From contig OU015490.1 of assembly GCA_907164885.2 (NCBI GenBank), positions 226,320,554 to 226,384,553 of the forward strand: a DNA stretch of 64,000 bases, written 5' to 3'. The stretch is from Dolomedes plantarius. Taxonomy: Eukaryota > Arthropoda > Arachnida > Araneae > Dolomedidae. Made by a program: the position numbers and the translations under genes. This document shows positions 1 through 11,765 of this stretch, piece after piece (position 1 is the stretch's first letter; the number at the start of each line of letters is the position of its first letter). The notes beneath the pieces are model-generated. The model did not search any database. It saw nothing but the letters and a program-made list of their open reading frames with translations, and had not been told where the DNA came from.

Positions 1-996
1 CATGAGTTTATATTCTCTACACTCATTTTGGACAATGACTAGGCAATATGTTCTCATTTAACTTTAATGCTTATGAGATCAGTATCATACTCTAAAGGAT
101 CTATTTTTTCTAAAGAATACTAATCTAACGTATGCATTTGGTAATTAACTGAACAAATTTGCATAGGTAATAAATGTGATAAGCAAAGTAATAATGAATG
201 ATTTTTAATTGATATTCTAGAAAACTTGATGGTTTAACGCATTAATCTTTTCTTTTTTCGTAAAAATTTGTTAAAATAAATTACCTCAAAATTAAATTTT
301 ACTAGGAAAATTAGAAAGTGACTTCTATTTGTTTAAGGAAGATAATATTAACTATATAAAATTTAGTTTTCCATTTTATATTTTTTAGGCATTTCTTTCA
401 ATATCAGTCTATTCAATTTCCAAGGTTTTTATATGATTACTTAAGAAAAAAAACAGTTAATGTACACTAATATAAAACTGATTTTTAAATTTTCGCCCTG
501 TGTTAAAAAATTGCTTCAAAAGTAATTTATTTCAAATTTAACACTCTTTACATTGCTTTCAATTATGGAGTACTAACTATAGTAAGTCTATAATGATTTT
601 AAGTTCATATAATTCTAGTAATTTTAATTCCGCAACATTTTTCTTATTTAATTTAAACCTTTCTAAATAGAAAGGAGTAAAATTTGAATTTATGTTCGAA
701 AAGCCCAATTTTTTCTCATTGAATATTAACTGATTAAATCGGACCACGTATTCCAAGCGTTTATTTTTTGTATCCAAAATCTGTGGTTTTTGGAATCTAA
801 GTGTTCTCTTATTTTGGCAACATTTTTAAAATACAGGAACAAGAGCTTATTCAAAATAATTGGGAAGTATTCTTGAGTACGTAGTTCATTACGTATTTTT
901 CATTATCATTATTTTAATATTATTGGGGACGAATCAATTTGTTTCCCATCGCAAATTAGTTAAAAGTAAAGGAAATGAATTTAAAATGACCAATAC
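1..996. other. AT-rich DNA without a recognised gene
   Basis: Very AT-rich sequence with stops in all frames. The single short open stretch on the minus strand (577-777) has low-complexity composition and no motif I recognise. I see no RNA gene or element terminus before 997. Confidence 0.7.
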
Positions 997-1233
997 AGGG
1001 TGTCTCAAAAAACCTTGACACATTTTCAAATTTATATACCAAAAGAGTACTCATGGTAGGAACTAGAAATTCATATACGTGTTACCTTATACAGAGGCTG
1101 TTAACACATTTTTTAGACGATTTTGGTAAGCGGTAATAAAAAATCGTTTGCTGCAAAAGAAATAATTGCAATTGAACTATGTTTTTAAAAGTCAAAATTA
1201 TCGTCTGCGGCTTGAAAGTTTTTTTTTTTCAAA

Positions 1234-1966
1234 ATGGCGTTTTTAACAAAGCAGTGGTTCGAAGGCTACATTTATGCTCTTTCCGAAGAGAAATATGCAT
1301 ACTCCGTTATCCAAAAACGATGTGAGAGTCATGGTTTTGTGATATCTAAAGCGTCGATAGGTAATATCGTCAACAAGAAAGGAAAAAAACGTCAAATTGG
1401 AGCCTCAAGTGGGACAAAAATTCCAAACAAGTATCCAAGTAAAAAACGGACATCTTCGACTATTGCAAAGGTACGTTGTTTAATGTTAAAAGAAAATCCC
1501 CCTAGTCAAAGGACAGTTGCAAAATCATTAAAGTGGTCGGTGTCCACTGTAAACAAAATGATATACGTTGATTTAAATCTTAAGAAAGCGAAAAAACGCA
1601 ATGTGCATCTTCTTCCAAATCATATCACTGAACGCAGGACACGCTGCAGAATTCTATATGAGAAACACTTATCCAAAGAAAAATGGAAAAGAATTGTCAC
1701 AATAGATGAATCATGGGTGTATTTAAATGATTGCAACAAAAAAAGAGCCATTTATTATCATAAAAGAGGAGAAAAAAATTTAAGTACATGGCTCAAAGAA
1801 TCGAAAGAAAGTTTTTCTAAGGTATTCATGATTGTTACTGGTTTTTCTTATAATGGCAAGTTAAAAATAAAGAGAGTGGACAAAAATGTCAAGATTAACT
1901 CCAAATACTATCAGAAACATATTTTATCGCCAATTTTTCTGAATGAAATACCATCGCTTTACCCAC
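1234..1966 (+). pseudogene. Mariner/Tc1-superfamily transposase, N-terminal half
   Basis: The product would bind the element's terminal repeats and cut DNA with a DDE/D catalytic centre. From the ATG at 1234 there are two helix-turn-helix-like segments (about residues 20-48 and 77-110), a basic linker, and then the motif TIDESWVYL with the first catalytic Asp at residue 158. The frame stays open to 2091, but after about residue 244 (YYQKHILSPIF) the expected second Asp block and the C-terminal D/E block are absent. The sequence from about 1966 belongs to the next family instead. The gene therefore lost the half of the protein that completes the active site and cannot be functional alone. Superfamily placement is firm; the exact subfamily is not. 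Confidence 0.75.
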
Positions 1967-2029
1967 AGTGCCATCAATCTGTGAGACTCCATCAGGAAAA
2001 AAAAGTACAATTTGGGCAAAACAGGGTCT

Positions 2030-3740
2030 GTAGACGTACTGGAAACACAAAAATTGGAGAAAAGGCAACGTCGAAATACCTTGTTGGCTGATTACTATAA
2101 AATAAACCAAAGTGCTAGTACTTCTAGCTAAAGTGGGTATAAATGTAAAGAAACCACTGAGCATGAGCAGCCCGAAAATGAACAGGAAGAAGAAAACAAT
2201 AAGAGCGACGCTGAAAGAGATGAGCTTTTTGAAACAGGTGAGAGAAAACTGAAAACAACTAAGCCCAGGCCAATGAGGATAAAACTTAAAGCAACAACTA
2301 TGGCAAGTGATCTGTATGGGGTATCTGACCGCGCTACAGCCGTGATTACGTATAGTGTGCTCCAAGACTTCGGCATCATAAACGAGGAAGACTTGTCTCA
2401 TGTTGTCGACAAGATCAAAGTGAGAAGAGAAAAATTTAATAGCAGACACCATTTGCAGTTCAAAGCTATTAACGAACCTTTACGTGGTCTTTACTTTGAT
2501 GGCAGGAAGGATGAGACTGTGGTGATTGATGTGGTTGGTTCTAAACGTTATCGTCGGATCTACAAAGAAAAACATTATTCCTTGGTTCAAGAACAAGGCT
2601 CAAAATAATTTTGTCATGTTTCACCCACTACTGGGCTTCCTAAAGACAATGATGTGGCAATTGTTACACATTTGGCTAAACTGAATATTTTTCTGAAGTA
2701 GCTCGATTTAGTTGGAAGTGACGGAATGGGCACTAACACTGGCTGGAGAAATGGTTACATTCGTGAAATCGAGCTAAAAGTTGGAAGACCACTGCAATGG
2801 TGTATTTGCCACCTACACTTCAACGCGCTAACATTCAGACGTCTTTTCCATCACTTGGACGGAGTACTGCAGGACCATCATCCTTTAGTGGTGAAGTTGG
2901 TCAAAAAATGAGAGCCTGTATAAAACTTCCTGTGCCAGATTTTTTACCTATTGACTGCACTATTCCTAATGCTGACAAGAAATTGCTGAGCAAAGATCAG
3001 CTGTATCTCCAAGATATTTCCGCAGCAATCAAATTTGGCCAATGCCCAGCGGATTTAGCAGCTCAATAACCAGGTTCCATTAGTACATTCACGATGGGTA
3101 ACATCAGCAAATAGAGTACTCAGACTATATGTCAGTGAAGAAAACCCCTCAGATGAACTGAAGCAGCTGGTGTACTTCATTTTGCGCTGTTACATGCCAC
3201 TGTGGTTTCGGATCAAAGCAAGTGATTATTTTTCTGAAGGTTCTAAGATTGTGTTTGAGAAAATCAGATTAACACGATTCCTCCCTGAACATTTGTGAAA
3301 AATAATCGACCCACTAATAGAACGAAACTAATAGTTTGCACACCCAGAAAGTTTAATTGTGGCTATGGATATGAACTAAAGACAGCATGTGAGAGAACTG
3401 GGATTACGCCGAGTTCTCAAAGCTTGGATAAATTGCAAGGGGAAAATAATTAGAAACTTTAGAATGCCAACACTTGACTTCAACGCGATCGATTACATTA
3501 GCATGATTAAGTGGAATGTTTGTAATGTCATTCCGTCACCTTTGCTAAGGAATGTACTCGATGAAGAAATAGAAGAAATGATCAAAACACTGGCAGACCA
3601 TTGATTTCAGACTTCGATAGATTTTCATGTCCACACCCAAGCTGTGGAGCGTTACGCCAAACTTGCCACCGAAGCTAGCCAAAGTGTGAGCGGTACTGAA
3701 GCTAGAGATGGCTACATAAGAAGCAACCTGTTGTGAAGGT
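2030..3740 (+). pseudogene. Broken gene of an unnamed, high-copy invertebrate family (probably transposon-derived)
   Basis: Pieces in different frames line up in the order of a protein family I recall as repetitive in arthropod and cnidarian genomes, annotated only as uncharacterised or cc8K15.2-like. Visible blocks in order: LLADYYKINQ (about 2078), DLYGVSDRATAVITYSVLQ and GLYFDGRKDETVV (2273-2608), GTNTGWRNGYIREIE with LQWCICHLHFNAL (about 2727-2840), FSGEVGQKMRACIKLPVPDF (2797-3069), RWVTSANRVLRLYV with YFILRCYMPLWF (about 3090-3290), ELGLRRVLKA with LDFNAIDYISMIKW (3389-3604), and HTQAVERYAKLATEAS (about 3628-3675). At least four frameshifts or stops separate them. An Asp in a (G)SDG-like block plus a CxxH pair suggests a transposase, but that is inference; no function is established. 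Confidence 0.65.
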
Positions 3741-4241
3741 CAGTTATGCCAGAATTTTCTTCAAAAGTTGCCTTCAATGTGTTTGAGTTCAGCAATCAAT
3801 GTGGCATAATAGGAACGACGAAAGTAAAAAGTGCAGTAAAAACAGCATTTGCAGCAATCTTATGACAATACGTTTTTGAAAACAAAATGGTACTTTTGAA
3901 TGGTCTGATTGTACAAAAAATATTTTAAACATATATTTAAAAATGTTTCTCTATCTTTTAACACCCTTTTACTATACATTGCGAACTATTGCATTTGACA
4001 TGCGTTATATTAGAGCTTTTGAAAAAACTGCTGAAAAAAAATTTTTTTTTTTTTCAATATTTCAAAGTGAATGCGCGACCGGAAGATATTTTTTCCACAA
4101 AATTTTTTTAACGTTTTTTCTTATTTGTGAGTGTAACAACTTTTTTTAACTAGCCGTTTCCGAAAAAAATTAAAAATGGTTTTTCGACCCACCCTATTAT
4201 GTATGTCTTAATCAAAACATATGTGTTAATTAAAACATATG

Positions 4242-4482
4242 TGTTATGTTAAAGTTACACTTTTGCGGGTGGAGGATGTTGCGTCATCCTATCTCCTCAC
4301 TAGCCGGCGCTTCTAACGCGCGCCGAAAACAGATAATGTAACTGTAACTTTTTAGTTTTTAGCTCGCTCTTCAGAATGTCAGTCGCTGTGTGGTGTTGGG
4401 GTGCGTTCTCCATTAAAGTGTTTTAAAGGAAATCAAGTCGCTTTTACTCGTTGCTCTAAAGAAATATTTCCGACATATAACA
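4242..4482. repeat. LTR-like sequence, 241 bp
   Basis: Begins TGTTATGTTAAAG and ends CGACATATAACA, so it has TG...CA ends with a 6 bp inverted repeat (TGTTAT/ATAACA). The interior is more GC-rich than its surroundings. No matching 5 bp duplication is seen at the two sides and no second LTR occurs in the window. Its right edge abuts the place where the neighbouring Tc1 gene stops. It may be a solo LTR that later lost one flank, or one end of a lost retrotransposon. Orientation is unknown. Confidence 0.45.
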
Positions 4483-5062
4483 CCCTAATTGATTTACCTC
4501 CATGATTGACAGTTGAGATGAGACAGCGAGAATCTTACGCTTGTGTAATTGCTCTCCAGAAATACGCACATCCTGTTGTGAGGAACAATGTGAACAATGA
4601 TTCGTCCGACCAAATGCCGTTTTTTGACATATTACTCGACAAGGATTTGCACTCGTGGCACCACTGAGGACGATATTTTGTATTGGCATCTATTACTTGT
4701 GGCTTGGGAATAACTACTCTTCCATAAATGCTTTGTTTGTGAAGTTCTCTTCTACCTCTAATGGTTGATACCAGAACATTTAGATGCCAATTGAGCTCTT
4801 CAGTCATTTTGGTTGCAGTTGCTTTCTTTCTTCGTGTCACAATCCGCTTCGATACCTCGCCCGTCTCTTTCATCCAGCTCTCCGTTTCGTCCACTATTCT
4901 GTTTGGCAAAGGATATTTTTCCGTGCGCTCTGTAAGCTATCATGACTTTCGATACCATAACTGGAAAAACACCCATTATCCTGGGGGTTGCAGTAACAGA
5001 TACTCCAATTTAAACGCGCTCCAACAATTCGCCCTTTTCACAAGGTCTGCAAGTTTTGACAT
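4483..5062 (-). pseudogene. Tc1-like transposase pseudogene, truncated
   Basis: Read on the minus strand from the ATG at 5062, frames combine into a Tc1-family transposase. There is a degenerate N-terminal helix-turn-helix region (RIVGARLNWS..., about 5040-4920), then an open stretch 4909-4535 with KKATATKMTEELNWHLNVLV, GRVVIPKPQ and the catalytic block NGIWSDESLFTLF (first Asp of the triad). After a stop at 4535 homology continues for a few residues (ISTVNHGGKSI) and ends at 4483, exactly against the LTR-like sequence. The second and third catalytic residues are therefore missing. The superfamily is clear; the gene is dead. Confidence 0.8.
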
Positions 5063-6273
5063 TTTACGCTGCCCCCACCCCCCACCCCAATAGCACGATG
5101 GCCTTAGCTTCGTTACTGCTACCTGACAGTAGAATAATACATACACTATATTATATAAAAAAATACTGGTGGCCAGACTTTATTTTTAAGGAATACGAAT
5201 CACATTCATAAACACCACTAATATTGATAGGTGCGTCAAATATTTTGATAACCACCTACATATATATATATATGTCAAAATTTTGACGCATTTTGGTACT
5301 TTTCTGTTTAACTATTTACTGCTTGCCCTAGCGATAATGAAATCAAAAGTACTTCTGGTTTCAAAGGATGATGCATAAGTTTGTGGTAAACACGTCAGTC
5401 AACAATCCTGAGAAATTTGGAAGAAATCAGGAGAAAAGTAAAGCGAGTAGGACATTTTGAAAAATGATTGCATTTTTGAAGAAATTTGTGAAAAATAGGT
5501 CTTATATTCTTCCCCAAAATATTTACTTGTGAATTCTAAGTGTCTTCTAAATTGTAGAAAAAATATTAATTAATCTAATTTTGTATATGACAGTAAGTTA
5601 TTGAAAATTTTAAAAAACCGTTGTCGAAGGTCCTTTGAAATAATAAAATTTGCAGACAATAGATATCTAACCCGGGTAAGAAATGATTTTGATAGAATTT
5701 CTTCGATTATATTTTAATATTGATTCAATTTTATCCCCCCGTTGTTCATTCTGTTTTCAAGAACAAAAGCAAGCCCTTCTCGAATTCTTCCCCAGCAAAT
5801 CCTACTGCGTCAACGGCAATAGCTTTATTCGATTAATTCCCTCATTTCCGACACCGAAATTGATTTAAATCTAATCAAAGGAAAAGATTCACAGATGCTG
5901 ACTTCTAATCGATTTTCCAAAATTTCATTAAAAAGGTCAAGAATTGAATGGCAGGGAGGAATAAGATCTCTCTCTCTTTTATTCGAGATTTAATCTATAA
6001 CACAGGGTGGAAAACAATAAAAAACAAACTATGACAAAAGATTGTGTTCATAAAAGAAACTTTTCAGAATCTTTATTCTTAAATAGTAAATCAGCTGTAA
6101 TATGACAATTGTTTACGATCGAGTACTGATGACGAATAAATTATAATTAAAATCAGAAATCTCTATGAGTTGTAAATGAGTTCTGTTCTACATTCTGGTC
6201 ATTTAATATTGAAAAGTTAACAAAATTAAACTTATATATATTTTTACCCTTGGCCTCTGAAATAGTATTTGAT
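5063..6273. other. AT-rich DNA, one partial dispersed repeat
   Basis: No gene recognised. Positions 5278-5330 match 47765-47820 (shared run tttggtacttttctgttta), a fragment of the dispersed repeat described at 27768 and 47695. A short TA run lies at about 5264-5274. The stretch from 5166 (tactggtggccag) looks like a DNA-transposon end, but I found no partner for it. Confidence 0.5.
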
Positions 6274-6416
6274 GCTCATAAAATACTATCTAAAAGCCAA
6301 AGCATTGTTCTAAATTTAATCGTTTCATAAAAGCTTTTGCCAAGTGAAGTTTATTACATACTACAAATAAAGTATTTAATATTGAACCGAACTAGAATTA
6401 GATGTTCATAAAATAT
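6274..6416 (+). repeat. Single copy of the 130 bp repeat unit
   Basis: Contains atcgtttcataaaagctttt, gccaagtgaagttt and actagaattagatgttcata in the same order as the tandem array at 12899-13400. This is an isolated unit about 6.5 kb from the array. Confidence 0.7.
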
Positions 6417-7507
6417 CCCTCTATTCTAAAAAAAAGTGACTACCTCTGCCGCCGCAGCTGTCAAAAGCTTGTCACGGTATCTCCTCCGAAACCGCTGGGG
6501 GTATGGGGTCGAGAGCGGTACCAATGAATGCACAAAAATGGAGGGACCAAATTATGAAATGTCTCATCGTCGTCGGACTTTAAGTTTTTTTTAAATTTTA
6601 TGTTTTGTGGGATTATATTGACTTTTTCATCTTCAGATTACGGTAACTCGCCAAAAAATGATCGTAGAATTTTGATCTTTTTACAATCTAAGACTACAGA
6701 CATTTCTCTTTCAAACTAGACCTCATTTGTTTAAAACTATTTTAAAACCGACTAATAGTTTCATAAAAAAAATGAAACACAGTTTTTCAAGAAATTTCGT
6801 CCTATATGTGGATGTAATATCGATGATTCTCCAGTTTTTATATTACAAAGAAAATATTTACATCATCTGGAAGCTGAAAGCTTTCTTATTCATAGAAACC
6901 TCATTTCAAGTCTCTATCCTAAAATTTCGAATTTTGATTGCATTTTAAAGCTGATAATTCAACAGTGATGAAAAGCCCTTCGCATAAGAGTGACAGCAGT
7001 AAATGGATGGAAGCTGTTACATTGCCCGAGAATCACCCCTATGTATCTCGCTATTAGCCCTAACAGAGGTAAAAAGTAAAAATAATTAAAAAGACACTAA
7101 AATCAAATTCAAAATTCCCCTTACCCACTCTCAGGTGGTCTCAAAATGCATAAAATATTCAAAATCGGTCAATAATTAGTAAAGTAATCATACCCAAACT
7201 CAAATTCACCATTGTAAACAAACGACCTTTGTTGCTATTTTCATTTTAGAAGTTCATTTGTTCAGTTTATTATTTTTTTTCAAAAGGTAAATATATCTTT
7301 ATCAAAATAAATACTTCATGCACAAGCGTTATTTTTATACTGAATTCTTGAAATTTTTTTGACTCTAAAGTGAAGCAGAGAGTTGCAAACAAAGGTTAAA
7401 CTCTCAAGCATTGTTTTGCTGTTCTTGAAAGTTACCTGACTTCAAGAAACGTTTGAAATTTATATAATATTTTTAATACATATCTTCATGTTATTTAATT
7501 TATTTAT

Positions 7508-7509
<2 letters not shown>
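6417..7509. other. AT-rich DNA without a recognised gene
   Basis: Contains a small GC-richer patch at about 6440-6550 that I cannot assign. The open stretch 6727-6948 is short, hydrophobic and without recognisable motifs. Confidence 0.6.

Positions 7510-7544
<35 letters not shown>
7510..7544. repeat. (TA)n microsatellite
   Basis: About 17 uninterrupted TA dinucleotides. Confidence 0.95.
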
Positions 7545-7547
<3 letters not shown>

Positions 7548-7817
7548 TTATATTACTAATTAATTAATTTACTACATATTACTTTATTATAGCTTATCTT
7601 TTATATTATATTTCTTGTTTACTACAGCATTGATTTTTTATTCTAAATCTTAATCTTTTATATTAATATTTCTTGTTTTCAGTGAAATATCAGCGTGTCG
7701 ATGTAAACAAGCAATCTCGAGTATTGAATTGCTGCCAGTTTTTCAAAAATAAACTAATGATATAGCTGGCAAAAAGTATTAAGGATGTTACAAAAACATT
7801 ATTGAAACTTCAAATTA

Positions 7818-7818
<1 letters not shown>

Positions 7819-7848
<30 letters not shown>
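7819..7848. repeat. A30 homopolymer
   Basis: Thirty consecutive A residues, ending 13 bp before the long-TIR element. It could be the tail of an old retroposed sequence, but nothing recognisable lies directly upstream. Confidence 0.9.
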
Positions 7849-7850
<2 letters not shown>

Positions 7851-7861
7851 AAATTTAAGTG

Positions 7862-8565
7862 TAGTCCAGTCAAATTAGGTTTTCATTTCGTACTAAATAA
7901 AGGGGTTGAGAGTTTTTCAGGAATGTGTAGGGTTTGGTCCCCTGAACAACACTTAATAAACTTCCCTCGATTTCGGGCGCCGCAGGGGGTGGTTGGGGGT
8001 CCCAAAGGTCCCTTTTTTAAACTTTCGGTGTTTATCTAAAAAACGGTGAGTCACTCAGAAAATTGATGAATCCAAAAATTAAAACTGATAAAATTCCCTT
8101 CCAAATGGTATATCCATGTTTGTCCCTAAGTTTTACCGTTTTCGAGATATGAGACGTTGAATATGAAACTTTTTCAAATAAAGTGGTAGCGGTTCAAGTA
8201 TCTCGTCATACTTCCTCTTCTAACTCTTTCCCCTTGCACGAGTTGTAGAGCGAAAACTCTCCTTCAAAAATGTATATAGTTATGCTAATTTATCTTCACC
8301 TGGTAAATAGTTAGAGCGTTTTGAAGTTTATGGGTACTTTTCAACATTTTGCTAGTAAAATGCTCGTCACTCAAGTTTCGTTTCGAAGGTCTGTAACTCT
8401 CTTAATCAATTTGTATGCTGTTTAATTAGATACGTATAGTATTTATAACTCACATAAATAATAAATTATGTATACATGTACGTATAATGTTTATCTCATA
8501 ATATACATAAGAACACATGTAGTACAAAGTGGGAAGTAAGAAAACAAACAAAAATGTATAAAAGT
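7862..8565 (+). repeat. Left arm of the long inverted repeat
   Basis: Matches the reverse complement of 11754-12481. Landmarks are ataaaggggttgaga, ttttcgagatatgagacgtt, agtggtagcggttcaagtat and catgtagtacaaag. It is 24 bp shorter than the right arm, mainly because of one missing stretch near 8237. Confidence 0.9.
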
Positions 8566-8679
8566 TGTTCATGTAATCAAAAAATGGTTATCAAAAGTAG
8601 GTTCAAACAACACGTACTTACATTAAATAGATTATATATAATTTATTTCATCAATTGCTTTACTATATATTAAAATCTG

Positions 8680-11600
8680 TCAATCTGATCCTTCAGAAAA
8701 TGTTTCAAACAAGTCAAAGTCTTCACTTTCATTCTAGCTTCTGTAGAATGTCCGAAGTTTCACGAACTGATTTCCCACAAAGGTGGCATCCCACTATAAT
8801 ACCACGATCAAAGTCACTAAGCTCTTTTGACTTACTCATTGTCTCACAAACGCATAAATGTGACCTGACAAACCAATAGCTTCAGGAGCTTCCGGAAGAG
8901 TAGTGGTAACTACAGTACATGGGCCGGACCCCCCACTGTAAACTACAAATACTTTTACAGCTTTCCGTTACGCATCCAATTACGTCACCTGCTAGATCCA
9001 CGTCTTTAGGGGGGTGTCCGGATACTTTTGGCCAGATAGTGTATAACGTATTATTGAATATTAATGAATTATATAAATTATTAAATTTACTTAATAGGGT
9101 CAGTACGTGCAAAGAAAGATGAAAGGTACCTGTGGTGATTGAAATCATGCTCATTTGACGGGGCCTGGAACATGAGCAGGAACATTCGTTCCTCAGCTCC
9201 AGCAATGTCTCCTAGTGATGAGTTGGAGTCATAAAAAACTTTGGCGATGTTTGTTGTTTCATTGACATACCGCTGGAAACATTGTACTATTACTGCTTTG
9301 CTTTTACCATAAATCGCTGACGTAGTGTCACATCCTGAGAAACTATGGATGAAAAGAATGTACTGGATGAATGATAAGAACTGAAGATGTTGGGAAGAGT
9401 AGAGCCTGTCTTCTGTGTTGCCCCCGTCCGGCCTTCATGTAAAACACATTCATGTCTCGTGGGGTGAGTGCCACAAGTAAGACGAGCAGGTCTGTCTTCA
9501 CCTACTATCACCATATTTGAATGATAGGTGTTTTGCCACCCACCTCTGACAATACTGCAGTCAGCATCTACTTTGGCTATAGTAGACTGTATACCTCTTG
9601 CACCGAAGGCCTGAACTAACATAGTAATGAGCTTGTTTTTGCTCCTTTCATTGGAAAGGAAGTTTTCCTGACGAACAGTAGCCACCATGTTCTTATTGAA
9701 GTCAATATCCACTGATGTTTTACTTGATACACTCCGATGTTGTTCGTCTCTTTCCGTGGAGTTCGTGTCTTCATAGCCATTAAAAACCACAGATGAACTG
9801 CTGCCGTAATGGTTGATTATGTACAATACATATTGATCGCAGATGAAGGCGAAAGTGGTGTTGGTATTCCACTTTACTCTATGAAGCAGGAAGCCTCCAT
9901 CGATTACCGTGAAACTGTTCTTCACATTGATCAGTTGATTACATTTTGGAAAGCATCATACAGTGCTGACTTTTAGATTTTTGAAATGATCCCCTCTGAC
10001 AAAGACATAGGGTATGGGACTAACTCGTAAATTTAGCAACTCCTCTACATCCCCTTCTTTCTTCTTGGTGATCAGAATTATCTGAAATATCATCAGTGGC
10101 TCTACCGCCACTACCTCATTATTAACTTTGATCATATTGCTCACCGCAGCTAAAGGGACGACTGAGTTCTTCTTGGATTGTTTCACTTCTGAGAAATTCA
10201 TTCCAACAAAAGTGCTCATCGTGCGGGTTCCAATTTCCAAGACATGGTAGCAGTTGACGTTACCTGTTCCAATTACTCCCGTTGAAAGTGATATCAAACA
10301 ATTACGTTGAGCAAAAGGCGGGTGATCAGCCAACCATTGAGCAAGCTTTCTTCTGTCTAGATCATCCTGGTTATGCGTGATGCTGGAAACTCAACATGTT
10401 GTTCTCCGCTTGCAGTATGGACGCCACAAAACATCTCAAGTGAACTACATATTGCTGTAGCTGTGCGTACTCCCCCAACCCATTTCGCCAACACTGAATC
10501 ACTAAAGCCTCGCCCACGTGTTAATTCTCCTGCACTCTTCATGTCACACATGAGTATCACCTCAATTGCCATGTCAGACCACACACCAGCCATTGGGGTT
10601 CCAGTTCTCTTGACAGTGAAGTATCCACGATCTATAAAATCCTGTTTAAGTTGAGGGTTGTTGTGGGGCCGTATGGGATGGCCCCAAATGGGAAGCCGCA
10701 ACCGAACAAGTGGTAGCAGATTAGAAATAAGTTAAGCCAGCCAAAAAATGGCGAGACATGAATATGCGTTGTGTAAAAATTACTGATTAAGTTACTGATT
10801 TACTTATAGCTACAATGCGATATGAATGATAACCCAGACAGGTTGTCTCAGGTAACATATATTAAATAGAGTAGTTAGGCTTTAGGATTACCGCACTTAA
10901 CCAAGCAAGAAATACTTAACCCTACAGACAGCCTGACCCACGTGCTAAGCAGATTACAATACTCATCAAATTAATACCCACAAGTGAAACATTATCTCTT
11001 AAAGTAAATTAAGTGACTGACTAAGTGGTTAAAGAGCAAATAAGAAATTTATTTAACAAAACATAATGAAAAAGTAAGTACTTAATTGAGATCTGCCATG
11101 CCTTGCTCCTCACTCCCAACCGGACACCACCTCCAAAAGTGTCACCTACTTCGTACGCTTCCAAGAGTTATTTTTTTGAAGCTAACCTTGAACTGCCCCA
11201 AGCTGTATTTCGCACCTGCGCAATACGGGCTCAAGCCACCAGATTTGGCGTGCATCGCCTTTCATGGCAATAATTCCTTTTTTCTTTTCTGCCAATATAT
11301 GGCGGTTATGAAAGACAGTTATAAAGACTTGAATATTAATAGATATACTCCATGAGTCTTTATAACAAGGGTGGCGAGTTGTTAGTCCCAGCATGTCTTG
11401 TACTTATAGGTGAGTACACTTTGCATATTGAAAATGCCTGCTGGCATGGAAGTAAGGTATCATCAGTTGGGCACATGTCATATGATCTTCCCAGTTACCA
11501 ATGCGCTGTGCTGCAATGAATGTTTCATCAACACCCCCATTTGAAAGTACTGGACCCACAAAGCTGCTGTTGGCCCATAACCTTTGAGACGTGACAATTC

Positions 11601-11765
11601 GTTGCTCAATTTCCACTGAATGCTGGAAAGGGAGGTATTTGGGGAAATGTCTTGTGGAGTAATTTCTACTGAGGTCTGAAGTAACTGAACTACTACTTCT
11701 TTTTCATATGGTGGGATACCTAAATTTTCCAAAATGATCTGAACTAAAGTGACACTTTTATACAT
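8680..11765 (-). pseudogene. Broken gene for a FEN1/XPG-like (PIN-domain-like) nuclease of an unnamed invertebrate family
   Basis: Minus-strand pieces assemble in family order: an N-terminal helical part (11765-11404; ALWVQYFQMG, YFHASRHFQYAKCTHLYLQDM), then 10701-10357 (GYFTVKRTG, LTRGRGFSDSVLAKWV), 10333-9956 (HPPFAQRNCLISLSTGVIG), then the putative catalytic part 9925 to about 9060. That part shows VIDGGFLLHR, VVFNGYE, KVDADCSIV, MVIVGEDR and FIHSFSGCDTTSAIYGKSKA. The order D-(V)FDG-acidic I region-(S/G)EDxD-GCD..GxGK matches the core of FEN1-type nucleases, so I infer a structure-specific nuclease; this is not established for the family. An acidic tail (SEDFDLFETFSEGSD, stop at 8680) probably ends it. 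Here FDG has become FNG and the second Asp of EDxD is lost. Frameshifts lie near 11500, 10345 and 9300, and a nested Tc1 piece cuts the 3' end. Confidence 0.65.
8737..9041 (-). mobile_element. 5' fragment of a Tc1-like element
   Basis: The right end, read on the minus strand, is the Tc1-type terminus cactatctggccaaaagtat followed by ccggacacccc, next to a TA (9042-9043). The untranslated leader leads to an ATG at about 8846 and an open start MSKSKELSDFDRGIIVGCHL, the first helix-turn-helix of a Tc1 transposase. It breaks off after about 30 residues at 8737. It lies inside the nuclease-like gene, so it inserted later. Confidence 0.75.

Larger units (their letters stand above)
997..4197 (+). 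mobile_element. Composite DNA-transposon region with similar terminal sequences
   Basis: The left end reads cagggtgtctcaaaaaacc just after a TA. The right end, read on the minus strand, is tagggtgggtcgaaaaacc; about 15 of 19 bases agree, so the two could be terminal inverted repeats of one 3.2 kb unit. Inside are the 5' part of a mariner-type transposase gene (1234 to about 1966) and then a broken gene of a different, unnamed family (about 2030-3740). Either one element inserted into another and part was lost, or the right end belongs only to the second gene. A clean TA duplication is not visible at the right end, so the outer limits are tentative. Confidence 0.4.

Noticed and set aside
1895..2452. 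185-codon minus-strand frame
   Set aside because: It runs opposite to the recognisable transposase and orphan-family blocks on the plus strand and has no homology of its own.
5150..5200. Terminal repeat tactggtggccag as the 5' end of the Tc1 gene at 4483-5062
   Set aside because: It is oriented the wrong way for that gene's end and has no inverted partner.
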